From assembly GCF_045679555.1 (NCBI RefSeq), contig NC_092092.1, positions 18,765,469 through 18,829,468 of the forward strand: DNA of 64,000 nucleotides. The letters are read 5' to 3'. Numbering within the stretch: position 1 is the first letter of the stretch; each line of letters opens with the position of its first letter. Both the position numbers and the translations under genes were made by a program. The stretch is from Salvelinus alpinus (lineage: Eukaryota; Chordata; Actinopteri; Salmoniformes; Salmonidae). The notes beneath the pieces were generated by a model. The model was given only the letters and a program-made list of their open reading frames with translations, was not told the origin of the DNA and searched no databases. Below, one piece after another: positions 1-10,725 of this stretch.

Positions 1-603
1 AACTGTGGAACGAGAAGGTGCCTGTTATGACAACACTCAAAACAACAGAGTTGCACACAGTGACGATTGCAGTGCTGGAGACCTCTGCTACCATTGCGTC
101 CGACCTGACTACCTCTCTGGAGGCTGATGTGAATAGCCTGGCTGTGGATCTGAAAAAGGTGCAGGAGAGCTGTGTGAGCTTAGGGGGATTTTCTTGCTGC
201 AATAACCTGAGACTGGTATCGGTCCCAGAGTCAGCGGAAATGCCTTGAGCCACAGATTTCATCTCCGGGCTGCTGAATGATGTTCTCTCCATGGATGAGA
301 AGCTCCTGATTGATCGTGCCCATGGTCACTGCACCCAAAGCCCCGAGACGGTGAGAGGCCCCGTGACATCATTCTTCAAGTGCACTTTTTCCCTGAGAAG
401 ATGGAGATTCTCAAACGAGCCAGCAATACCACTGAACTTTCAAGGACAGAGCTTCTCTATCTACCAAGACTTACTTCCCCACTGTGTCCAGGCAGCGTGC
501 AGCTTTCAGGCAGGCCAAACGACTGCTAAGGGACTATCCAGGTGTGAAGTACGGCCTGTGATTCCCGGCCCGCCTGTGGCTTTCTGATGATGGAAGAAAC
601 TGG
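1..603 (+). pseudogene. L1-type LINE ORF1 remnant
   Basis: Conceptual translation in two frames resembles the C-terminal half of LINE-1 ORF1 protein, an RNA-binding chaperone that coats the retrotransposon transcript in the cytoplasm. The first frame (18-248) has an acidic helical stretch followed by NNLRLVSVPESAE, matching the start of the ORF1 RNA-recognition region. After a stop at 246-248 the similarity continues from about 250 to 600 with a phrase like FISGLLNDVLSMDEKLLIDRAH and, after a frame change, an ending like FPARLWLSDDGRNW. The beginning lies outside the window. Frameshifts and stops make it non-functional. It has the same orientation as the L1 ORF2 remains at 5.9-8.2 kb and may belong to the same insertion. 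Family assignment is from recognition only. Confidence 0.6.
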
Positions 604-619
604 GTATCCAAAATATTTT

Positions 620-908
620 ACAAATTATCGCACAATATCTGTACTACCATGTTTTTAAAAATTGGTGTATAAGAGAATATGGAAACATTTAAATCAACAC
701 TGTATTTTATAAATTATGAGCACCAATATGTTTTTGGGAAAAACTACTCCACAGTTGTGGCTCTTTTGCAGCTTGTGGATAAAATCTTTAAAGCTCTAAA
801 CAACAATGAATATGCTCTTGGCATCCTTTTAGATTTATCCAAAGTGTTTGACCCGGTTGATCATGAAATATAACTTTCTAAATTGCATTATTATGGTTTT
901 CATGATTA
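620..908 (+). pseudogene. Non-LTR reverse transcriptase fragment
   Basis: An open stretch at 679-873 contains ALGILLDLSKVFDPVDHEI and, past one stop, LSKLHYYGFHDY. This is the motif around the first catalytic aspartate of LINE reverse transcriptases (usually DLSKAFDTVDH). Only about 90 residues of the palm/fingers region are present. The piece ends exactly where a Tc1-like element starts (TA at 909-910), so the LINE was probably interrupted by that transposon. A LINE C-terminal fragment at 4.3-5.0 kb has the right orientation to be its other end. Clade is probably L2/Rex-like, not certain. Confidence 0.6.
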
Positions 909-1442
909 TACACTACCGTTCAAAAGTTTGGGGTCACTTAGAAATGTCCTTTTTTTTTAAAGAAAAGCAAGGTTTTTTTCCCATTAAAATAACATAAAAA
1001 TTATCAGAAATACAGTGTAGACATTGTTCAAGTTGTAAATGACTATTGTAGCTGGAAACGGCTGATTTTCTATGGAATATCTACATAGGCGTACAGAGGC
1101 CCATTATCAGCAACCATCCCTCCTGTGTTCCAATGGCACGTTGGGTTAGCTAATCCAAGTTTATCTTTATAAAAGGCTAACTAATCATTAGAAAACCCTT
1201 TTGAAATCATGTTAGCACAGCTGAAAACAGTTGTCCTGGTAAAAGAAGCAATACAACTGGCCTTCCTTAGACTAGTTGAGTATCTGGAGTATCAGCATTT
1301 GTGGGTTCGATTACAGGCTCAAAATGGCCAGAAACAATGTACTTTCTTCTGAAACTCGTCAGTCTATTCTTGTTCTGAGAAATGAAGGCTATTCAATGCG
1401 AGAAATTGCCAAGAAACTGAAGATCTCTTACAATGCTGTGTA

Positions 1443-2637
1443 CAGTCGTGGCCAAAAGTTTTGAGAATGACACAAATATAAATTTTCACAAAGTTTGCTG
1501 CTTCAGTATAGATATAGATATTTTTGTCAGTTACTATGGAATACTGAAGTATAATTACACGCATTTCATTAGTGTCAAAGGCTTTTATTGACAATTACAT
1601 GAAGTTGATGCAAAGAGTCAATATTTGCAGTGTTGACCCTTCTTTTTCAAGACCTCTGCAATCCGCCCTGGCATGCTTTCAATTAACTTTTGGGCCACAT
1701 CCTGACTGATGGCAGCCCATTCTTGCATAATCAATGCTTGGAGTTTGACAGAATTTGTGGGTTTTTGTCTTCTCCGGACAAGCTTTTTTTCCGGATGCCC
1801 CAAACAATCGGAATGGGGATTTGTCAGAGAAAATGACTTTACCCCAGTCCTCAGCAGTCCAATCCCTGTACGTTTTGCAGAATATCAGTCTGTCCCTGAC
1901 GTTTTTCCTGTAGAGAAGTGGCTTCTTTGCTGCCCTTCTTGACACCAGGCCATCCTCCAAAAGTCTTCACCTCACTGTGCATGCAGATGCACTCACACCT
2001 GCCTGCTGCCATTCCTGAGCAAGCTCTGTACTGGTGGTGCCCCGATCCCGCAGCCAAATCAACTTTAGGAGACGGTCCTGGCGCTTGCTGGACTTTCTTG
2101 GGCGCCCTGAAGCCTTCTTCACAACAATTGAACCGCTCTCCTTGAAGTTCTTGATGATCCGATAAATTGTTGATTTAGGTGCAATCTTACTGGCAGCAAT
2201 ATCCTTGCCTGTGAAGCCCTTTTTGTGCAAAGCAGTGATGACGGCATGTGTTTCCTTGCAGGTATTCATGATTGACAGAGGAAGAACAATGATTCCAAGC
2301 ACCACCCTCCTTTTGAAGCTTCCAGTCTGTTATTCGAACTCAATCAGCATGACAGAGTGATCTCCAGCCTTGTCCTCGTCAACACCTGTGTTAATGAGAG
2401 AATCACTGACATGATGTCAGCTGGTCCTTTTGTGGCAGGGCTGAAATGTAGTGGAAATGTTTTTGGGGGATTCAGGTCATTTGCATGTCAAAGAGGGACA
2501 TTGCAATTCATTGAAATTCATCTGAACATTCTTCATAACATTCTGGAGTATATGCAAATTGCCATCATACAAACTGAGGCAGCAGACTTTGTGAAAATTA
2601 ATATTTGTGTCATTCTCAAAACTTTTGGCCACGACTG
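1443..2637 (-). mobile_element. Tc1-like transposon E nested inside D
   Basis: The termini are inverted repeats beginning cagtcgtggccaaaagttt at 1,443 and ending with the complement at 2,637, each flanked by TA (1,441-1,442 and 2,638-2,639). That is a clean cut-and-paste insertion into element D. At about 1.2 kb it is shorter than a full-length Tc1 element (about 1.6 kb), which agrees with a deletion inside its transposase. The inserted copy is younger than D. Confidence 0.85.
1621..2305 (-). pseudogene. Tc1-like transposase remnant of element E
   Basis: The minus strand encodes a Tc1-family transposase with its helix-turn-helix region at 2,305-1,967 (ALHKKGFTGKDIAASKIAPK, then a GRPRK linker) and, in another frame, part of the DDE catalytic domain at 1,960-1,679 with IFSDKSPFRLFG, where D is the first catalytic aspartate. 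The region carrying the second aspartate and the glutamate is missing: the frame jumps to a C-terminal piece near 1,800-1,621. Frameshifts plus this deletion make it inactive. The protein would have cut DNA at the inverted repeats and reinserted at TA. Confidence 0.7.
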
Positions 2638-2970
2638 TACTACTCCAATGACAGAACTGCGCAAACTGGCCCTAACCAGATTATAAAGAGGAGTGGGAGG
2701 CCCCGGTGCACAACTGAGCAAGAGGACAAGTACATTAGAGTGTCTAGTTTGTGAAACAGACGCCTCACAAGTCCTCAACTGGCAGCTTCATTAAATAGTA
2801 CCCGCAAACAGCAGTCTCAACGTCAACAGTGAAGAGGTGACTCCGGGATTCTGGCCAAAGAAGAAGAGGGAGATAAGAATGATGAGTCAGAGAGAGACAC
2901 AACGTGAGGGAGCACCAGAGCAGTTCGTCCCTGCTAGCTGCTCCACATCCACTATTAGCTGCACTGTTAG

Positions 2971-3770
2971 CACGGCACTCATACCTCTCCCTCTGATTTA
3001 AGCCAGTCACCTGTTGAAGAACCAAGGCGCCCTCTTCTTCGGCGTTATCCAGCCACAAAAGTTGGACAGCAGGATCTCTACTTCAATCGTAGATGGTATG
3101 AGGATTACAAATGGCTGGAATATTCTATTTCAAAGGACCATGCTTTCTGCTTCGCATGCCGCCACTTTCAACATCCAGGAAACCATGGTGGAGAGAAGGC
3201 GGTATTTACCAACGATGGCTACCAGAACTGGAAGAAGGCAACAAGTTCGTTCAAGCCACACAATGCTAGTGTGGAGCATAAATATGCAATAACAGCGTGG
3301 AATGAGTGAACTATTTAGAACGAGTCTGGCTCAACAATATGCAATGCTCTAAGTGATGGACATTCGAAAATAGTTTGAGAGAACAGAGAGTATATGAGAG
3401 CAGTTGTGGAGTCATTGCATTACACTGCATACCAGGGACTTTCACAGAGAGGAGACATAGAAAACTAAATGGATGTCAACCAGGGAAACTTCCTTGAACT
3501 TTTACAGGTCATAGGCAAATTCGACAAAACAGTTGCACAGAAAATCTCAGATAATCGTAGAAATGCTAAGTACATGTATCATGATATACAGAATGAAATA
3601 CTGGGCAAACTCTCGACTCAGCAACCTTGCCTGCCTGTCTATACTCACAGAAAGAACCAAGGCACTGGATGTCCAGAAGATTATAGACTCATTTGCACTG
3701 AACCACAACAACTGATGCATCATCCTTCTATAAAACAACACTTGGTGAGTAACTGAAAGGCCATTAATTT
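2971..3770 (+). pseudogene. hAT-type (ZMYM1-like, TTF/DUF4371) transposase remnant
   Basis: A stop-free frame from 2,971 to 3,309 has no convenient ATG. It reads RRYPATKVGQQDLYFNRRWY, then YKWLEYSISKDHAFCFACRHF, then GYQNWKKATSSFKPHNAS. This is the TTF-type zinc finger (CxxC, HF) of hAT-related proteins such as ZMYM1-like transposases. After a stop at 3,307-3,309, DUF4371-like phrases follow (AQRGDIEN-like, then NQGNFLELLQVIGKFDKTVA and NAKYMYHDIQNEIL at 3,469-3,620), separated by stops. The catalytic RNase H-fold and dimerisation parts are absent. Its relation to the flanking element D and the 3.85-kb tandem repeat is unclear. Identification is by recalled family motifs. Confidence 0.55.
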
Positions 3771-3850
3771 ATTGACAGAGTGAGCCTGTCCAGTGGTGGG
3801 AACATGATTCAATCGCGCTGATCTGGATGGAACAAGAAGAGGCATGCATA

Positions 3851-4280
3851 TTGTCAGCCAGTCGGCCTACAAGTATTATTGCAATAGAAATATAATGGCT
3901 AAGATTGTGATGATAGCCAGCTCGTTTTACACCATGTGTGCACAGTTGACAGGCAGAGGGTAAATGCACTTCTCATTGTGGCTGCACTCTAGATATTATT
4001 CCTTTCATTTCTGATGTTGTGATATACATTTAATCCGTAACATTATAACCAACGCACAGCAGGACATATGTATATTGTCGGCCTACAAGTTATTTGTTTG
4101 CAATAGAAATATAATCACTAAGATTGTGATGATAGCCAGTTCGTTTTACATATGTGTGCACAGTTAACAGGCATGGGGTAAATGCACTTCTCATTGTGGC
4201 TGCACTTTGGAAATTATTAATTTCATTTTTGACGTTGTGATAGCCATTTCATCCGAAACATTATTACCAATGCACAGTTG
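3851..4280. repeat. ~210-bp tandem duplication
   Basis: Two adjacent direct copies, about 3,851-4,060 and 4,074-4,280, share long blocks such as gcaatagaaatataat, taagattgtgatgatagcca and ggtaaatgcacttctcattg. Divergence is roughly 15% with small indels. There is no coding potential. It lies directly after the hAT remnant and may be part of that element's non-coding end. Confidence 0.7.
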
Positions 4281-4299
4281 TCTGATTATGCATATGGAA

Positions 4300-5600
4300 T
4301 AAATGCACCCGCACGTATTGGTCAAGCCGTGCTTGAGTCACATCCACTAGATTCCTCGTAGTTCTAATTGATGAAAAGTTGTCCTGGAAATAACATATAC
4401 AATTTCTCTGTAGCAAAGTAATGAAATCTGTTGGAATCAGCAGCAAGATTAGTGGGTTGATTCTTCAGGCTTGCTTCCTAACTCTATACTATAGCCTAAT
4501 TTACCCATATCTCATTTACTGTAATATTGTCTAGGCAGTACATATGCCTCCTACCTACACAAATTTCTCATCAAACAAAATACATTTGCAAGACTAGCCA
4601 CCTCCTCTAATTACCTGGCTCCATCTGCATCTTTGTTTAAGAAACTCAATATATTGTCTAAATATGACATTAATGCATGCCAGTTATGCCCTTAAATCTA
4701 CAAATACTCATTCCTCCCAGATAGTTTACCCAAACCCTTCAATGGCTTTTTCCAGATACATTCTGAAGTCCATCTATATAACACAAGACACTGTGATAAC
4801 CTTCACCCTCCACAATGCCGCACCTGACATAGTCAATTCTCTATCAGATACAAAGGTACCATACTTTGGAATTCTTATCGCCACATTGCAAAAACCTCAT
4901 TATCCCTCAATAACTTCAAGCGAAGACTGGGGGTCAGTCTGATGAACTAAACTGCCCAATACATCTCTCCATGTAGCCTAACTCTCTCACACACACACAT
5001 AAACAAACATGTTTTTTCTTGTAAACTGAGTATATCATGTACAATTATAATTAATATGCTTTTTTTAACTGATTGAACCAACTTTTTATTGTACTTATAT
5101 TTGTGGTGTGGTTTTCATATAAGACCTTTTGTGCTTTGTTTTCATATTGTCTCATTGACCTAAAATTATTTTATTCATGTATTTATTTGGTCCGTTTTTG
5201 TTTTTCTATTCGAGCTATTTTGACTTGAGTTGTATGAGAAGTGTTCAGTATTTATTAAGTTGCCATGTTGCTCTTGAATGTCATGTTATATTTATATTTT
5301 GTGAATCTGTTGGTTTTTTAGTTTTCTGAAATTCCAAATTGTGGTCTTGTGGCTGCACATTTTCACATCGTCCAACAATATTTATTTTTTTGTTTTACTA
5401 CAATTTGCTTACTTTAAATGAGAGGTTTTTAGCTAAAAGCCTTGATACATTGGATGTATTTTCTCTCTTTCAATACCCTTTATAAAACTGAGGATACCAT
5501 TTTATACATGTACAAGTGGTACTTTTCTCATTTCAAATTTTGTTTTCACTTTAATTTGTTAAATTATTTTCCTGCTTGATTCACTAACACGGAGGTTTGA
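4300..5600 (+). pseudogene. LINE reverse transcriptase C-terminus and 3' UTR
   Basis: Translated pieces at about 4,350-4,500 read VLIDEKLSWK and KSVGISSKISGLILQACFLTLYYSLIYPYLIYCNIV, the thumb and C-terminal part common in fish L2/Rex-type LINE proteins. Further pieces up to about 4,940 include TQDTVITFTLHNAAPDIVNSL. Several stops and frameshifts break it. From about 4,980 to 5,600 the sequence is AT-rich without frames, as expected of a LINE 3' UTR. It may be the other half of the LINE seen at 620-908. Confidence 0.55.
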
Positions 5601-6615
5601 ATTTAACACTGCACTCTCACAGACATACTGTGTGAAGAAAACATGTTCTGTTTAGGCTTGTACCTCGTTTGGGGAGGTATTGTCTCGGGTGGGGGGAGGA
5701 GGCAGGTTGAATTGTTTAGTTCAAATGTTGTCATTCTTTCATCTTTACAGTTTATTTTTCCAAGTATCTTACACCGTACATTATTACTCGGAGACAAGTT
5801 ATCCTGGGTTTTTGGGGAATTCATTTCTTTTTCACTCTGTGCTCTAATGACAGGGGTGTATAACGGGGGTTCTCAGGGTGGCCTAAATAATACCATCAAG
5901 TAAATTTCGTGGAACATCGAAGGGGCTAACAACCCTGTGAAACGTAATAGAGTGCTGACACATTTCAAGGGTTTGAACGCATATTTTGCATTTGTACAGG
6001 AGACTCCATTGAGGACATGTGAACACTTTCCGATTCGCAAGGACTGGGTTGGTCAATTGTTCCAGTCTAACTTTCATAGTAGCTTATGAGGTTATTGCAA
6101 ATCCTAATGGAAGATACGTCATAGTAACTGGTAAACTGTTTTCTACCCCTCATGTTTTGGCTAGTTTATTTGGCCCCTAATTTGGATGACACGAGTTTAA
6201 TTTCTAACTTTTTACCTGCAATACCCAATTTAGATTCCCATTCAATGATTTTAGGGGTGATTTCAACTGTACAATTTCCCCAGTTCTTGAAAAGTCTTCA
6301 CGAAAAACTTTAGGCCCATCTAAATGTGCCCTACTTGGCGTTTCCTACACCCTACAGATAGACAGTATTCCTTTATTCTCATGTTCATTAAACATACTCC
6401 CACATTGATTACTTATTTTTGGACAAAAAACTTCTTCCTAACCTCCAGAACTGAACTTACAGTATGAGTGTGTTGTTATATCTGACCATTCATTAGTTCT
6501 TGAGCTTCCCCCAGCAACCTCCTATGCATTACCAATGGCGTTTTTTACTCTCAGATAAGGAGTTTGTCAAGTTCATTTCTTCTGAAATCACCTTGTTCCT
6601 AGAAATGTAATATAT

Positions 6616-7057
6616 ATATATATATTTTTACTTTTACCCCCTTTTTCTCCCCAATTTTGTGATTACGATCTTGTCTCTACGCTGCAACTCCCAAACGGGC
6701 TCGCGAGGGGTGAAGGTCAAGTTATGCGTCCTACAAAGCACGACCCGCTAAACCAGCTGCACCAATGTGTGGAAACACCTTTCAACTGACAACCGACGTC
6801 AGTCTGCAGGTGCCCGGCCCACCACCAGGAGTCGCTAGAGCGCGATGAGCAAAGTAAAGCCCCCCTAACCTGGACAACGCTGGGCCAATTGTGCACCGAC
6901 CTATGGGACTCCCAGTCACAGCTGGTTGGGGGGATTTACTTGCTTTATCACGCTCTAGCGACTCCTGGTGGTGGGCTGGGCCCCAGGCTGTAGTGACGCC
7001 ACAACACTGCGATGCAGTGTCTTAGACCGCTGCGCCACACAGGAGGCCTCATACTCC
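6616..7057 (-). mobile_element. tRNA-derived SINE, minus strand, with internal inverted arms
   Basis: Read on the minus strand from 7,057, it starts with a tRNA-like head (ggcctcctgtgtggcgcagc, then gcagtgtcttagaccgc in complement), continues with a body containing gcacaattggcccagc, and ends in a tail near 6,620 (ttggggagaaaaaggggg). The full plus-strand relative is at 46,386-46,855. This copy carries extra inverted arms at about 6,821-6,867 and 6,929-6,977. It splits the L1 ORF2 endonuclease region from its linker, so it is younger than that L1 copy. Confidence 0.7.
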
Positions 7058-7696
7058 AGGTATGTCCTGCTCTTCCATATGGGAGTCCCTCAAAGCATAC
7101 CTATTTGGACAAATTATTTCTTATACAGCCAACAAAAACAAAGCTCGCTCTTAGCGGCTTTGAAACCTGAGCGAATCCATAGCTACATTAAATGAAAAGT
7201 AAGCTACTGATCCTTCATCTGATCTATATAAAGAACGGCAGCTACTCCAATCTGACTTTCAAAAGCTCTCTACCAGACAAGCTGAACAATAACTCTTACG
7301 AGCATGAGACAGTGTATAAGCAAGGCGATAAGGCAAGTAATCTCCTTGCACATCAGATCCGTAAATCTGAGGCCTCATGTCTACTCCCACAAATAAGGAC
7401 CCTGTCTGGTACTACCACAGTTATGCATAAAGAGATCAATGATCAATTCAAAAATTGTATTCTGTGCTATACACCTCTGAATCTCCTCTAGAGCCTTTGT
7501 TGATTGATTTGTTCTTTGATGGTCTGAATATGCCTTCAATTGATACAGACTCTCATGACAGTTTAGAGATGGAGAGCCGGGTTGTACACCAAAGTTATAA
7601 ATAGTCTAATTCAATACATAAATTCCCAAAATGCTGACAAATGATGACATTTAATCGATAACAAATTATATGACCCTCCACTGGATAAAAAAAAAA

Positions 7697-7735
7697 TATA
7701 TATATATACTGTATATATATATATATATATATATA

Positions 7736-7810
<75 letters not shown>

Positions 7811-7811
7811 T
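7697..7811. repeat. (TA)n microsatellite
   Basis: Nearly pure TA dinucleotides with two actg interruptions near 7,708 and 7,734. The Tyr-Ile repeat frames seen on translation are an artefact of the repeat. Confidence 0.95.
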
Positions 7812-8980
7812 AGATATACTAAACCCTCCTCCTGAGTGAAATTGAAGAAGCATGACCCTCCCTCATTTTTCCTCCGGGTAATAATTGTGTAAATTTCGAC
7901 TGGGCCCTTAGAGGCTTTTCTCTGTCAGGTCCAATCAATCAGAACATGTTATTTCCTCCATCTTTAAATGATGGGTCTTTTGGCATCTGGCACTCACTAG
8001 GCCTCTCCTCACTAGGCCAATTATTCTTCAATGATACGTTTGCCTCTTTTGCTCAGCTACAGGAAAAGTTCAACCACCCCCAATCACACTTCTTCCGCTA
8101 TCTCCAGACTAGGACATTTGTTAGAGCTACAGCTATAGAGAACAAGTTGGGCATATTATTTATATTGTTTATATTGTGTTGTCTAAATGTCCGTAAAACT
8201 GTATAAAATCAAAACACAATAGCATGATGTTATTGCATGACGGAGTTGCCATCCATGAATAGGAATGTGATGCATGCCTACCTGCATACTGAAGAAAAGG
8301 CAGGTATAGTATCTTGTGTGAACTCTCCACTAGTGGAAGTGCAGTCTATAAATTAAAGTACAGTGCCTTCAGAAAGTTTTCATACCCCTTGACTTATTCC
8401 ATATTTTGTTGTGGTATAGCCTGAATTAAAAAAGTATTAAATATATTTTTTCCCACCAATCTACACACAATAACAAAGTGAAAACATGTACAAAAAAAAT
8501 TGTGCAAATTGATTGAAAATGATATACAGAAACATCTCATTTACATAAGTATTTACATCCCTGAGTCAATACATGTTAGAATCACTTTTGGCAGCAATTA
8601 CAGCTGTGAGTCTTTCTGGATAAGTTACTAAGAGCTTTGTACACCTTGATTGTACAATATTTGCCCATTATTCTTTTCAAGCTCTGTGAAATTGGTTGTT
8701 GATCATTCCTAGACAAAAATGTTCAAGTCTTGCCACTGATTTTCAAACAGATTTAAGTCTAAACTGTAACTCGGCCACTCAGGAACATTCACTGTCCTCT
8801 TTGAAAGCAACTCCAGTGTAGATTTGGCTTTGTGTTTTAGGTTATGTCCTGCTGAAAGGTGAATTCATCTCCCACTGTCTGCTGGAAAGCAGACTGAACC
8901 AGGTTTTCCTCTAGGATTTTGCCTGTGCTTAGCTCCATTCCATTTCTTTGTTTATCCTCAAAAACTCCCCAGTCCTTAAT

Positions 8981-9811
8981 TGTCACACCCTGATCTGTTT
9001 CACCTGTCTTTGTGCTTGTCTCCACCCCCTCCAGGTGTTGCCCATCTTCCCCATTATCCCCAGTGTATTTATACCTGTGTTCTCTGTTTGTCTGATGCCA
9101 GTTCGTTTTGCTCGTCAAGCCTACCAGCGGTTATCTCCTTGCTCCTGGTTGTTTCTAGTTTTCCCCGTTTTGACAATTCTGCCTGGCCTGAGCCTGCCTG
9201 CTGTTCTGTACCTCGTCACACCACAATGGATTATTGACCTCTGCCTGCGCTGACCCTGAGACTGCCTGCCGTTACGTAGCTTTTGGACTCTGATCTCAAA
9301 TCAAGTCAAATCAAACTGTATGTGTCATGTGCCGAATACAACAAGTGTAGACCTTACCGTGAAATGCTTACTTACAAGCCCTTAACCAACAGTGCAGTTC
9401 AAGAAGATTTAAGAAATATTTACCAAATTAACTGAACTATAAAATAATATAAATATAAAAAGTAACACAATAACATAACAAAAACGAGGCTATATACTGG
9501 GTATACCGGTACCGAGTCAGTGTGCGAGGATACAGGTTAGTTGAGGTAATTTGTACATGTAGGTAGGGGTGAAGTGACTATCCATAGATAATAAACAGTG
9601 AGTAGCAGCAGTGTACAAAACAAATGGGGGGTTCAATGTAAAAGTCCGGTGGCCATTTGATTAATTGTTCAGCAGTCTTAGGGCTTGGGGGTAGAAGCTG
9701 TTAAGTAAATCTAGATTACTGACCTCTGCCTGCCCTTGACCTGTCGTTTGCCTGCCCCCTATTCTAGTAATAAACTTTTGTCTGCATCTGGGTCTTCCCT
9801 GAAACGTGATA
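8981..9811 (+). mobile_element. Solo LTR-like repeat, split by a LINE tail
   Basis: It begins tgtcacaccctgatctg at 8,981 and ends gggtcttccctgaaacgtgata at 9,811, close to the TG...CA pattern of LTR ends (last bases decayed to TA). Flanks read ttaat on the left and tgaat on the right, a plausible 5-bp target duplication with one mismatch. C-rich pyrimidine sequence with cctgcctg runs, a tatttata motif near 9,070 and aataaa near 9,770 fit promoter and polyadenylation signals of an LTR. No internal retroelement genes are present. A LINE tail is inserted at 9,297-9,716. Confidence 0.6.
9297..9716 (-). mobile_element. LINE 3' tail (I/Nimb-like family, minus strand)
   Basis: It starts with a short tandem of (t)caaatcaaa and continues gtgccgaatacaacaagtgt, gaaatgcttacttacaagcc and gcttgggggtagaagctgtt. 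The same tail occurs at 51,036-51,690 and 52,736-52,907. It is 5'-truncated, as is usual for LINE insertions, and non-coding. It lies inside the solo LTR. Naming the family as I/Nimb-like is a guess from its coding relatives at 43-45 kb. Confidence 0.7.
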
Positions 9812-10317
9812 CTGAATGGTTACAAGCATACCTATAACACGATGCAGCCAGAAAATATGGAGAGTGGTACTCAGTAATGTGTTTTTCAGTAATGTGTTAT
9901 TGGATTTGCACCAAACATAACACTTTTATTCAGAACAAAAAGTCAATTGCTTTGTCACATTTTTTGCAGTATTACTGTGGTATCTTGTTGGTAACTGGAT
10001 GCATGTTTTGGAATATTTGTATTATGTACATGCTTCCTTCTTTTCTTTCTGGCAATTAGGTTAGTATTTTGGAGAATCTATAATGTCGTTGATCCATCCT
10101 CAGTTTTCTCCTATCACAGCCATTAAACTCTTTAACTGTTTAAAGTCACCGTTGGCCTCATGGTGAAATCCCTGAGCGGTTTCCCTCCTCTCCAGCAACT
10201 TAGGAAGGACGCCTGTATCTTTGTAGTTACTGGGTGTATCCAAATTGTAATTAATAACTTCTCCATCCTCAAAGAACATAGTCGATGTCCGCTTTTTTAT
10301 TTTATTTTTATGCATCT

Positions 10318-10465
10318 TCATTTATTTTTATTTTTTATTTAACCTTAATTTAACTAGGCAAGTCAGTTAAGAACAAATTCTTATTTACAATTACGGCCTA
10401 CCCCGGCCAAACCCTAATCCGGACGATGCTGGGACAATTGTGCGCCAGGCTATGAGGAATGCGGA
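10318..10465. repeat. SINE-like fragment
   Basis: The block ttaactaggcaagtcagtta, gaacaaattcttatttacaa, acggcctaccccggcc and gacaattgtgcgcc is a common fish SINE segment related to the fragments at 41,163 and 57,001. It is short and incomplete. It sits at the junction between element A and the inserted LINE. Confidence 0.5.
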
Positions 10466-10725
10466 AACAGGGAGAAGTCAGTTTGATTTGGAAAGTTTTC
10501 TTACTTTGGAAAGGTTTGAAAGTCTATTGAAAATGTTTGGTTACTAGCTAGATACCTTTTGAGTTTAGATCCCACGACGTGGATGGTATCAGTTGCTGGG
10601 ACCGCTACTATCTGTCCAGTGATCCTTCCGAACAAGGCATGGTCTGAGGAGCTGCTTGGCGTATCAGCTAGCCTATCTGCTAGCTAGGTGCCTATCAAGT
10701 TAGCAGGGTTTTATTGAGGGCTTGA

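Larger units (their letters stand above)
911..2860 (+). mobile_element. Tc1-like transposon D, interrupted and truncated
   Basis: The left terminus starts with cactaccgttcaaaagttt after TA (909-910). A second copy of the same terminus, inverted, is seen at 52,160-52,196. The transposase frame starts at the ATG at 1,324 (MARNNVLSSETRQSILVLR), encoding the N-terminal helix-turn-helix of a Tc1-like transposase. It is interrupted at 1,441 by a second Tc1-like element (1,443-2,637) and resumes at 2,640 with a phrase like KRSGRPRCTTEQEDKYIRVS, the GRPR linker of the DNA-binding domain. Similarity fades near 2,850-2,860. The catalytic domain and right terminus are missing, so it cannot transpose. 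Confidence 0.75.
5600..8190 (+). pseudogene. L1-type LINE ORF2 remnants (endonuclease, linker, C-terminus)
   Basis: The stretch 5,905-6,600 is a decayed apurinic-type endonuclease domain: ISWNIEGANNPVKRNRVL, FVQETPLRTCEHFPIRKDWV, then GRYVIVTG-like, GDFNCTISPVL-like and ISDHS-like phrases across changing frames. A SINE then interrupts it (about 6,616-7,057). The linker between endonuclease and reverse transcriptase follows at 7,060-7,570 (KAYLFGQIISYTANKNK-like, GDKASNLLAHQIRKSEAS). The reverse transcriptase core is missing. A TA microsatellite sits at 7,697-7,811 and a C-terminal piece at 7,910-8,150 (HSLGLSSLGQLFFNDTFASF). ORF2 would nick target DNA and reverse transcribe the L1 RNA; this copy cannot. 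5,600-5,900 is probably the inter-ORF region. Confidence 0.65.
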
